Positions 1-4,337 of a DNA stretch of 5,593 bases are shown in pieces; the stretch's first letter is position 1; every line of letters begins with the position of its first letter. Both the position numbers and the translations under genes were made by a program. Where the stretch lies: contig DATEYP010000097.1 in NCBI GenBank assembly GCA_035256085.1, positions 1 through 5,593 of the forward strand, in the 5' to 3' direction. The notes under the pieces were generated by a model that was not told where the DNA came from, searched no databases, and saw only the letters and a program-made list of their open reading frames with translations. This stretch comes from UBA6901 sp035256085 (GTDB taxonomy: Bacteria > Pseudomonadota > Gammaproteobacteria > Acidiferrobacterales > UBA6901).

Positions 1-23
1 TGGAAACGCAGGAGCTGTTTCCA
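1..23. repeat. Small inverted repeat at window edge
   Basis: TGGAAAC (1-7) and GTTTCCA (17-23) form a perfect 7-bp stem with a 9-nt loop. It may belong to the 3' end of an upstream gene or to the adjacent repeat. The upstream gene is outside the window and no U-tract follows. Confidence 0.35.
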
Positions 24-25
24 GT

Positions 26-94
26 GCAAGCCGGTATCCAGACGATATCGATCCGGATCGCGCGGCACTTCTGGACTCCGGCTTGCGCCGGAGT
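26..94. repeat. Palindromic repeat element upstream of hisD
   Basis: A 16-nt arm at 26-41 (GCAAGCCGGTATCCAG) pairs with 71-86 (CTGGACTCCGGCTTGC) with two mismatches. The right arm also forms its own perfect hairpin, ACTCCGGC-ttgc-GCCGGAGT (75-94). The CTCCGGCTTGCGCCGGAGTGACG form resembles dispersed palindromes known from many proteobacterial genomes; that likeness is from memory, not a search. It ends 30 nt before the hisD start, so it lies in or near the hisD leader. There is no T-tract, so a terminator role is not supported. Confidence 0.6.
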
Positions 95-124
95 GACGAA
101 GTTTTTTCGATTGCCGGGTAGGTC

Positions 125-1429
125 ATGACCCTTACCATCCGCAGCCTCGACACTACCGACGCCGGTTTCCGCGCCGCGTTCGTGTCCTTGCTCGATCGCG
201 CCCAGCAATTGGATGCGAAGGTCGAGGCCGTGGTGCGCGAGGTGATCGGCGCCGTGCGCGCACGCGGTGACGACGCGCTGCTTGACTACACGGCTCGCTT
301 CGACCGCTGGACACCGGCGTCGGCCGCCGCACTCGAAATTCCACAGACACTGCTCGCGCAGGCAGTACAAAATATTCCGGCCGATCAACGCACCGCCCTG
401 GAACAGGCCGCCGCGCGCGTGCGCCGCTACCACGAGCGCCAGAAAATCGATTCCTGGAGCTACACCGAGGCCGATGGCACGCTGCTCGGCCAGCAGGTCA
501 CGGCCCTCGACCGCGCCGGTTTGTATGTCCCCGGCGGCAAGGCCGCCTATCCGTCGTCGGTGTTGATGAATGCCATTCCCGCCAAGGTCGCGGGCGTGTC
601 CGAGCTCATCATGGTGGTGCCGACCCCGGAAGGTCAGTTAAATGATCTGGTATTGGCCGCGGCACACATTGCCGGTGTCGATCGCGTCTTTCGTGTGGGC
701 GGCGCGCAGGCGGTGGCGGCGCTTGCCTATGGCACGCACAGCGTTCCGCGGGTCGACAAGATTGTCGGCCCCGGCAACATCTACGTGGCGACCGCCAAGC
801 GCATGGTGTTCGGCCGGGTGGATATCGACATGATCGCCGGCCCGTCTGAAATCGTGGTGGTGTGCGACGGCAAGACCGATGCCGCGTGGGTGGCGATGGA
901 TCTGTTTTCCCAGGCTGAGCACGACGAGGACGCACAATCCATCCTGATCTCGCCAGATGCCGCCTTCCTGGTCAAGGTCAAGGCCGAGATGGAGCGGCTG
1001 CTGCGGGACATTCCACGCGCCGCCATTATCCGCGCCTCGCTCGAAGGCCGCGGGGCGCTGATCGCGGTGCGCGACCTCGACGAGGCCGCCGCGCTGGTGA
1101 ACGAGATTGCGCCCGAGCATCTCGAACTGTCCATCGAAGAGCCGCTCGTGCTGGCCAGGAAAATCCGCCACGCCGGCGCGATTTTCCTCGGCCGCTACAC
1201 CGCCGAGGCCGTGGGCGACTACTGTGCCGGACCGAACCACGTGCTGCCGACCTCCGGCACCGCGCGCTTTTCCTCGCCGCTCGGCGTGTACGATTTCCAG
1301 AAGCGTACCAGCCTCATCCAGTGCTCGCCGCAGGGAGCGTCGGATCTGGGCAAAATCGCCGCGGTGCTGGCGCACGGCGAAGGCCTGACCGCGCACGCGC
1401 GCTCGGCCGAGTACCGGATCAAGAAGTAA
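125..1429 (+). CDS. hisD: Histidinol dehydrogenase HisD
   Basis: Zinc-dependent, NAD-linked enzyme that oxidises L-histidinol through histidinal to L-histidine, the last two steps of histidine biosynthesis; cytosolic. The 434 residues match the usual family length (about 430-440), so the gene is complete. Seen in the protein: PGGKAAYPSSVLMN near 136-149, VGGAQAVAALAYGT at 191-204, the nucleotide-site region VDKIVGPGNIYVATAKR at 210-226, and IDMIAGPSEI at 234-243. By comparison with the E. coli enzyme, the zinc ligands are Q263 and H266 (SQAEHD), D365 (GDYCAGPNHVLPT) and H424 (TAHARSAEYR). The catalytic pair is E331-H332 (APEHLEL). The ATG at 125 is the first in-frame start, preceded by a modest GGGTAGG purine stretch (117-122 region). 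No indels or missing residues were seen. hisC lies 2.9 kb downstream on the same strand, an unusually wide gap for these normally adjacent genes. Confidence 0.98.
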   Translation: MTLTIRSLDTTDAGFRAAFVSLLDRAQQLDAKVEAVVREVIGAVRARGDDALLDYTARFDRWTPASAAALEIPQTLLAQAVQNIPADQRTALEQAAARVRRYHERQKIDSWSYTEADGTLLGQQVTALDRAGLYVPGGKAAYPSSVLMNAIPAKVAGVSELIMVVPTPEGQLNDLVLAAAHIAGVDRVFRVGGAQAVAALAYGTHSVPRVDKIVGPGNIYVATAKRMVFGRVDIDMIAGPSEIVVVCDGKTDAAWVAMDLFSQAEHDEDAQSILISPDAAFLVKVKAEMERLLRDIPRAAIIRASLEGRGALIAVRDLDEAAALVNEIAPEHLELSIEEPLVLARKIRHAGAIFLGRYTAEAVGDYCAGPNHVLPTSGTARFSSPLGVYDFQKRTSLIQCSPQGASDLGKIAAVLAHGEGLTAHARSAEYRIKK

Positions 1430-1440
1430 AAAGCTTGAAC

Positions 1441-1504
1441 CGCCAAGGCGCCAAAAGCGCCAAGCAAGCAAACATGAATCAAATCAATCCTGGCGTCCTT
1501 GGCG
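1441..1504. repeat. Inverted repeat after hisD
   Basis: CGCCAAGGCGCCA (1441-1453) pairs with TGGCGTCCTTGGCG (1491-1504), one bulged base aside, around an AT-rich 37-nt loop. It sits 11 nt after the hisD stop and before the convergent lipoprotein gene. The CGCCAAGGCGCC form resembles dispersed intergenic repeats seen in other beta/gammaproteobacteria (from memory). With no T-tract on either side it is not a convincing intrinsic terminator, though it could stabilise the 3' end of hisD mRNA. Confidence 0.55.
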
Positions 1505-1510
1505 CATTCC

Positions 1511-1675
1511 AGCAAGCGTAGGGCGCATTAGGCGTGAGCCGTGATGCGCCGGATGAAACGAGCACGATGATTGGCGGTTTATCAAAGGAGCGATGGCGCC
1601 TGTCAACCTCCATGCGGCGCAATTCGCTGCGTTCATTGGCGCCCTACGAATCCGTCTTACGCGCGTTTGCGGCAG
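1511..1675. repeat. 165-bp direct repeat, copy 1 (BIME/MITE-like)
   Basis: This copy is about 94% identical to 4122-4287 (nine substitutions and one 1-nt indel by eye) and lies in the same orientation. Internally it has 10-bp inverted arms CGTAGGGCGC (1517-1526) and GCGCCCTACG (1639-1648). Each end also carries a shorter hairpin: GGCGCAT/ATGCGCC at 1522-1528/1544-1550, and GCGCAAT paired with ATT-GCGC-like sequence near 1613-1642. Two facing palindromic units make it look like a non-autonomous mosaic repeat. It carries no gene. Its right end is 1 nt from the last base of the lipoprotein stop codon. Confidence 0.9.
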
Positions 1676-1676
1676 A

Positions 1677-2976
1677 TTACTGGATCATGCCGGTAGTGGT
1701 GACGGAGTAGGGAGTGGTCCCCGCCGCCACGGCCGCGCCCGCCGCCACGGCCGTGCCCGCCGTCAAGGCCCCGGTGCTGGCGTCGATGGTGTAGACCGAG
1801 ACGTTGTTCGAGTAGAAATTGGCCACGTAGGCGAACTTGCCCGAGGGGTCGACGGTGACGGAGACCGGACCCGCGCCCGCCGCCACGGCCATGCCCGCCG
1901 TCAAGGCCCCGGTGCTGGCGTCGATGGTGTAGACCGAGACGTTGGCCGAGTTGTAATTAGCCGTGTAGGCGAACTTGCCGGAGGGGTCGACGGTGACGGA
2001 GGCCGGACCCGTGCCCGCTGCCACGGCCGTGCCCGCCGTCAAGGCCCCGCTGCTGGCGTCGATGGTGTAGACAGAGACGTTGTTCGAGTTGTGATTGGCC
2101 ACGTAGGCGAACTTGGGCTTGAAGACTACCGGCGTCGCGCCCCGGGCCATCGCGATGGCGGCACTGCCGGACCGGGCGCGCACTGTGCCGGCGGAAGTGA
2201 GCGCCCCAGTCGTGGCGTCGATGCTGTAGACCGAGACGTTGTTGGAGGTGTTATTCGCCACGTAGGCGAACTTGCCGCTGGGGTCGACGCTGACGGACAT
2301 GGGATTGGTTCCCACCGCCACGGCCGCGCCGATAGGGGTCAAGGCGCCGGTGCTGGCGTTGATGCTGTAGGCCGAGACGTTGCTGGTGACGTTATTCGCC
2401 ACGTAGGCGAACTTGCCAGTGGGGTCGATGCTGACGGAGTAGGGCTGGTCCCCCGCCACGGCCGTGCCGACGAGGGTAAGAGCCCCGGTGCTGGCGTTGA
2501 TGGTGTAGGCCGAAACGCTGCCGGAGCCGTTATTCGTCACGTAGGCGAACTTGCCGGAGGGGTCGATGGCGACGGATTTGGGATTGTCCCCCCCCGCCGC
2601 CACGGCCGCGCCGATACTGGTGAGTGCGCCGGTGCTGGCGTTGATGGTGTAGGCCGAGATGTCGTCGGAGTCGCTATTCGTCACATAGACGAACCTGCCG
2701 GAGGGGTCGACGGTGACGAACACGGGATTGGTCCCCGCCGCCACGGCCGCGCCGACGCTGGTGAGAGTCCCAGTCGTAGCGTTGATGGTGTAGGCCGAGA
2801 CGTTGTTGGAGCCGTAATTCGCCACGTAGACGAACTTGCCGCTGGGGTCGACGCTGACGGAGTAGGGAGTGGTCCCCGCCGCCACATAGCCATTCGCCCG
2901 CAATTGGCCGGTGGTGGCGTTCACCTGTGTAGATCGAAACGGTATTGTCGCCAGCATTCGCCACGTAGGCAAAGCG
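1677..2976 (-). repeat. Tandem ~135-150 bp coding repeats (propeller units)
   Basis: About nine imperfect units, visible on the + strand as recurring CACGTAGGCGAACTTGCC (complement of codons for GKFAYV) and GGTGTAGGCCGAGACGTTG-type blocks. The stretch GACGGAGTAGGGAGTGGTCC occurs both at the 3' end (about 1699) and in the first unit (about 2858), suggesting exchange between distant units. Such arrays can gain or lose units by recombination and are easily collapsed in assembly. Confidence 0.85.
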
Positions 2977-2993
2977 CGGCGCGTAATAATCAA
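1677..2993 (-). CDS. C-terminal fragment: YVTN/lactonase-type beta-propeller repeats
   Basis: Open frame of 438 codons. Residues 1-23 precede the frameshift and do not look native; from V24 (VNATTGQL) it continues the propeller begun by the overlapping upstream fragment. Eight further units follow, each with G(K/R)F.Y(V/T)(A/T)N, an NVS.Y(T/S)I(N/D)A(T/S)(T/S)GALT strand pair, and P.SV.(V/I)DPS. Unit five ends in a divergent linker (about RARSGSAAIAMARGATPVVF) before KPKFAYVAN restarts the series, which suggests a boundary between two propellers. The last unit is followed by AAVAAGTTPYSVTTTGMIQ and a TAA at 1679-1677, beside a dispersed repeat; the usual DPSGKF step is missing, so the C-terminus looks cut short. 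Low-complexity A/G/T/S/N composition fits an exported protein. Confidence 0.75.
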   Translation of the reverse strand: MIITRRALPTWRMLATIPFRSTQVNATTGQLRANGYVAAGTTPYSVSVDPSGKFVYVANYGSNNVSAYTINATTGTLTSVGAAVAAGTNPVFVTVDPSGRFVYVTNSDSDDISAYTINASTGALTSIGAAVAAGGDNPKSVAIDPSGKFAYVTNNGSGSVSAYTINASTGALTLVGTAVAGDQPYSVSIDPTGKFAYVANNVTSNVSAYSINASTGALTPIGAAVAVGTNPMSVSVDPSGKFAYVANNTSNNVSVYSIDATTGALTSAGTVRARSGSAAIAMARGATPVVFKPKFAYVANHNSNNVSVYTIDASSGALTAGTAVAAGTGPASVTVDPSGKFAYTANYNSANVSVYTIDASTGALTAGMAVAAGAGPVSVTVDPSGKFAYVANFYSNNVSVYTIDASTGALTAGTAVAAGAAVAAGTTPYSVTTTGMIQ

Positions 2994-3549
2994 CTACAAC
3001 ATTAGTAATGATCCCGCTTGCTATCGTTCCGGTGCCATTGCGCAACACGTTGCATGTCTGGGCCGGACCCGTGGGTTGTGTCAGAACGGTTACGTTGTAG
3101 GCTGCGCCGTTGGCGATAGCCGTGGCGAAAGTAAAGCCACCGTTAGCGCTGATTGAGAGATTGTCGCCGCTGTTGTTTTGCAGGACGAGCCCGGTCCCGG
3201 ACAGCCCTGAAACCGTACCGCCTACGGTGTAGGCGTTTACACAGTTCACTTGAACATTGGTAATATTCGCGCTTGCCACGGTGCCCGATTCGTTCGTGAC
3301 CACACAGATCTGTGTTGGTGAGGAGGGCTGGGTGGCGACGCTTATACTGTAGGAAGAGCCACTGGCAACAGCGGTGGCAAATGTGAAACTGCCGTCGGCG
3401 CTGATTGAAAGGTTATCGCCGCCGTTATTCTGAAGTACGAATCCACTATCGCTGAGACCGGTAACGGTACCGCCGATGGTATAGGTTGGTGCAGGGGGGG
3501 GGGAAGCACTACCCCCACCACCTCCTCCACACGCCGCAAGCGCGAACAA
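2674..3549 (-). CDS. N-terminal fragment: lipobox, two beta repeats, first propeller strand
   Basis: Open frame of 291 codons whose only nearby starts are non-ATG (TTG at 3549); it is closed upstream by an in-frame TGA at about 3600-3598. It opens with the end of a lipoprotein signal (FALAAC, then six glycines and SASPPPAP encoded across a C10 tract). Residues 23-106 and 107-186 are two homologous repeats sharing GGTV.GLS..G.VLQNN.GDNLSIS and a TQP...C motif with paired cysteines, probably beta-sandwich modules. APRFAYVANAGDNTVSIYT (190-208) is the first propeller unit. After residue 208 the frame departs into unrelated residues and stops at 2674, because of the extra base at 2924-2925. It is probably not translated efficiently as drawn: the real start and signal lie in another frame from 3593. 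Confidence 0.6.
   Translation of the reverse strand: MFALAACGGGGGGSASPPPAPTYTIGGTVTGLSDSGFVLQNNGGDNLSISADGSFTFATAVASGSSYSISVATQPSSPTQICVVTNESGTVASANITNVQVNCVNAYTVGGTVSGLSGTGLVLQNNSGDNLSISANGGFTFATAIANGAAYNVTVLTQPTGPAQTCNVLRNGTGTIASGIITNVVVDYYAPRFAYVANAGDNTVSIYTGERHHRPIAGEWLCGGGDHSLLRQRRPQRQVRLRGELRLQQRLGLHHQRYDWDSHQRRRGRGGGDQSRVRHRRPLRQVRLCDE
3494..3503. repeat. G10/C10 homopolymer in lipoprotein gene
   Basis: Ten G on the + strand, so ten C in the coding strand, encoding part of the Ser-Pro-Pro-Pro linker just after the lipobox cysteine. Tracts of this length near a surface-protein gene start are prone to slippage and to sequencing miscounts. The count shown keeps lipobox and repeats in the same frame. 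Confidence 0.8.
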
Positions 3550-3600
3550 ACCAAGCAGGGGAGAATTCGGGCTAACCTGTGAACGGTGACCATGAACTCA

Positions 3601-3607
3601 CTCCCTT
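3601..3607 (-). promoter_or_regulatory. Ribosome binding site of the lipoprotein gene
   Basis: On the - strand AAGGGAG lies 7 nt before ATG 3593, a strong Shine-Dalgarno match with ideal spacing. It decides the start: translation should begin at 3593 in the frame that lacks the lipobox, which is the main evidence that an upstream 1-nt indel separates start and lipobox. Confidence 0.7.
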
Positions 3608-3610
3608 GTT

Positions 3611-3616
3611 TGTATA
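3611..3616 (-). promoter_or_regulatory. Possible -10 box of the lipoprotein gene
   Basis: TATACA on the - strand matches 5 of 6 of the sigma-70 -10 consensus. The best -35 candidate, TTGCGA, is 19 bp upstream, weak and wide-spaced. The leader would be very short. Tentative. Confidence 0.25.
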
Positions 3617-3641
3617 GGCGTGGGACGGATTTAACTCGCAA

Positions 3642-3654
3642 GCACAATCTGTGC
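3642..3654. promoter_or_regulatory. Short dyad upstream of the lipoprotein gene
   Basis: GCACA-atc-TGTGC, a perfect 5-bp dyad about 50-60 nt upstream of the lipoprotein start. It could be an operator half-site pair, but sites this short also arise by chance. Confidence 0.2.
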
Positions 3655-3658
3655 AAAC

Positions 3659-3754
3659 AGCCGTGTTGCGGCTACTCTCGGCCATAGCCTACCGCCCTGC
3701 GGCAGTTTTCCGCCGGGCACAACACCACTACATCACACCGTGTTGCGGCTATTC
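3659..3754. repeat. Short direct repeat CCGTGTTGCGGCTA
   Basis: CCGTGTTGCGGCTA occurs at 3661-3674 and again from 3739, 78 nt apart. The first copy forms the small hairpin AGCCG-tgttg-CGGCT (3659-3673). The rest of 3594-3919 carries no coding sequence I can support. Confidence 0.45.
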
Positions 3755-3809
3755 CGGGCTCTTCGCCAGCGATTTGCTGATTCTGGTTCATCGGACGTGA
3801 CTGAGACCC

Positions 3810-3831
3810 TGCAAAGGGCATGCCGTTTGCA
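3810..3831. promoter_or_regulatory. 22-bp near-perfect palindrome
   Basis: TGCAAA (3810-3815) and TTTGCA (3826-3831) flank a perfect GGCATGCC core (3817-3824); only the pair 3816/3825 breaks symmetry. This is the size and shape of a dimeric repressor site. It lies about 90 nt before the hisC start remnant and about 217 nt before the lipoprotein start, so either could have been its target. No matching regulator is in the window. Confidence 0.35.
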
Positions 3832-3902
3832 AAGTATCTGTATTTCCTTAGCAAAGAAGGCAGAGTTAGGGTAGGTTCAGATTTTCGTTGCAGTCACTTA
3901 AG

Positions 3903-4024
3903 CCGGAAAGAATTTCCTTATGAAAGACAAGACTGCGATTGATCGCCTGATCCGCCCGGAGATCCGGGCGCTCAAGCCGGGTAGGGTGAGCAGACAGAGC
4001 TTTCGTATGCCCACGCTGTGTTGA
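3903..4024 (+). pseudogene. Diverged 5' fragment of hisC (remnant copy A)
   Basis: From ATG 3920 the frame reads MKDKTAIDRLIRPEIRALK, 15 of 19 residues identical to the start of the real HisC at 4338. At DNA level the last 11 codons match 31 of 33 nt, the first eight only 11 of 24. Homology stops where the palindromic element at 3981 begins; the frame then runs through it to TGA at 4022-4024, giving 34 codons. A better ribosome binding site (GGAAAG, 3905-3910, 9-nt spacer) than the live gene's precedes it, and that site lies in a small hairpin GGAAA-gaa-TTTCC. It could be the original hisC start left behind by a rearrangement. It has no His run, so it is not a his attenuator leader. A short peptide might still be made. 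Confidence 0.8.
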
Positions 4025-4062
4025 ATCCGCGTGGGCACAAAAACCCCGTCTGCCCACCCTGC
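3981..4062. repeat. Nested palindromic element inside hisC remnant
   Basis: Outer arms GTAGGGTGAGCAGAC (3981-3995) and GTCTGCCCACCCTGC (4048-4062) pair at 13 of 15 positions. An inner hairpin TGCCCACGC/GCGTGGGCA (4008-4016/4029-4037) is perfect. The GTAGGGTG-GCCCACGC theme resembles dispersed intergenic elements of gammaproteobacteria (from memory). It begins right where hisC homology ends in the remnant, so it probably marks the insertion or recombination point. Confidence 0.75.
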
Positions 4063-4065
4063 GTA

Positions 4066-4082
4066 GCTAATCGGACCTACGC
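4066..4082. repeat. 17-nt inverted copy of the element before hisC
   Basis: GCTAATCGGACCTACGC is the exact reverse complement of 4291-4307. CTAATCGGAC also recurs directly at 4086-4095. The two inverted copies enclose the second hisC start fragment and the 166-bp repeat. Confidence 0.7.
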
Positions 4083-4086
4083 GGAC

Positions 4087-4123
4087 TAATCGGACGCATG
4101 GATTATTACCGTGAAAGATAAAG
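4087..4123 (+). repeat. Second copy of the hisC start region (copy C)
   Basis: These 37 nt match 4314-4350 at 34 positions and include GTGAAAGATAAAG, the first four codons of hisC plus one base. Homology ends at the 166-bp repeat, so copy C and the live hisC start flank that repeat as direct repeats with a 227-nt period. It encodes nothing useful: GTG 4111 runs directly into the repeat. Confidence 0.8.
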
Positions 4124-4287
4124 CAAGCGTAGGGCGCATTAGGCGTGAGCCGTAATGCGCCGGATGAAAACGAGCACGATGATTGGCGAGTTATCGAAGG
4201 AGCGATGGCGCCTGCCACCCTCCATTCGGCGCAATTCGCTGTGCTCATTGGCGCCCTACGAATCCGTCTTACGCGCGTTTGCGGCAG
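4122..4287. repeat. 166-bp direct repeat, copy 2 (BIME/MITE-like)
   Basis: Partner of 1511-1675. Here the left unit is a perfect 9-bp palindrome, GGCGCATTA (4133-4141) with TAATGCGCC (4153-4161), suggesting this copy is closer to the ancestral form. The right end stops at GCGGCAG, after which the two copies diverge. Recombination between the copies would delete 2,611 bp, removing the lipoprotein gene and the hisC remnant and leaving hisD and hisC intact. Confidence 0.9.
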
Positions 4288-4296
4288 CCCGCGTAG

Positions 4297-4322
4297 GTCC
4301 GATTAGCGCAGCGTAATCGGAC
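4297..4322 (+). repeat. Hairpin element just upstream of hisC
   Basis: GTCCGATTA (4297-4305) and TAATCGGAC (4314-4322) form a perfect 9-bp stem with loop GCGCAGCG, ending 15 nt before the GTG start. Same design as the GGCGCATTA...TAATGCGCC palindromes nearby. It occupies the place where a promoter-proximal leader or enhancer of translation would normally lie. Confidence 0.7.
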
Positions 4323-4337
4323 GCATGGATATTTACT

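Larger units (their letters stand above)
1677..3593 (-). pseudogene. Frameshifted repeat lipoprotein with YVTN/lactonase-type beta-propeller
   Basis: Read with two 1-nt corrections this is one gene of about 638 codons. The start is ATG 3593, chosen because AAGGGAG sits 7 nt upstream. The first ten codons (MVTVHRLARI) begin a signal peptide; adding one C to the C4 run (+ strand G4 at 3558-3561) gives LPLLGLFALAAC, a textbook lipobox with cysteine 22, then a glycine/proline linker. Two ~84-residue repeats starting YTIGGTVTGL and YTVGGTVSGL follow, then nine 45-50 residue units of the form GKFAYVAN..NNVSVYTIDASTGALT. Removing one C at 2924-2925 joins the repeat and propeller parts. Such proteins are exported and lipid-anchored; the family is compared to 6-phosphogluconolactonase-like and YVTN propellers, but no substrate can be inferred. 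It lies antisense to hisD/hisC between 165-bp direct repeats. Decay, phase variation or sequencing error could each explain the indels. Confidence 0.75.

Noticed and set aside
638..1471. Long - strand open frame opposite hisD (277 codons)
   Set aside because: Shadow frame of a high-GC gene. hisD has full family motifs and the antisense protein has none that I recognise.
1677..2976. Tandem repeats as a CRISPR array
   Set aside because: Units are 135-150 bp, coding, and degenerate in a codon-aware way, without short identical repeats separated by unique spacers.
1593..3005. Long + strand open frame (470 codons) rich in HGRA, GVDGVDRDVV and HVGELAGGVD repeats
   Set aside because: It is the antisense shadow of the propeller units: its repeats mirror the - strand codon periodicity, and the - strand reading gives recognisable YVAN/YTINATTGALT propeller motifs. 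It also begins inside the 165-bp repeat and lacks a convincing ribosome binding site.
3690..3712. CTGCGGCAG followed by TTTT as an intrinsic terminator
   Set aside because: The symmetric stem would leave a 1-nt loop and the T run is short, so a stable terminator is not supported.
3920..4024. Short frame before hisC as a histidine attenuator leader peptide
   Set aside because: It contains no run of histidine codons and its first 19 residues are plainly a hisC fragment; the rest is repeat sequence.
3866..4248. - strand open frames across the mosaic between the lipoprotein gene and hisC
   Set aside because: They run through palindromic repeats and hisC remnants, lack ribosome binding sites, and show no recognisable motif.
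1511..4287. Composite transposon
   Set aside because: The flanking repeats are only 165 bp and no transposase or integrase is encoded inside or nearby; repeat-mediated recombination is the simpler reading.
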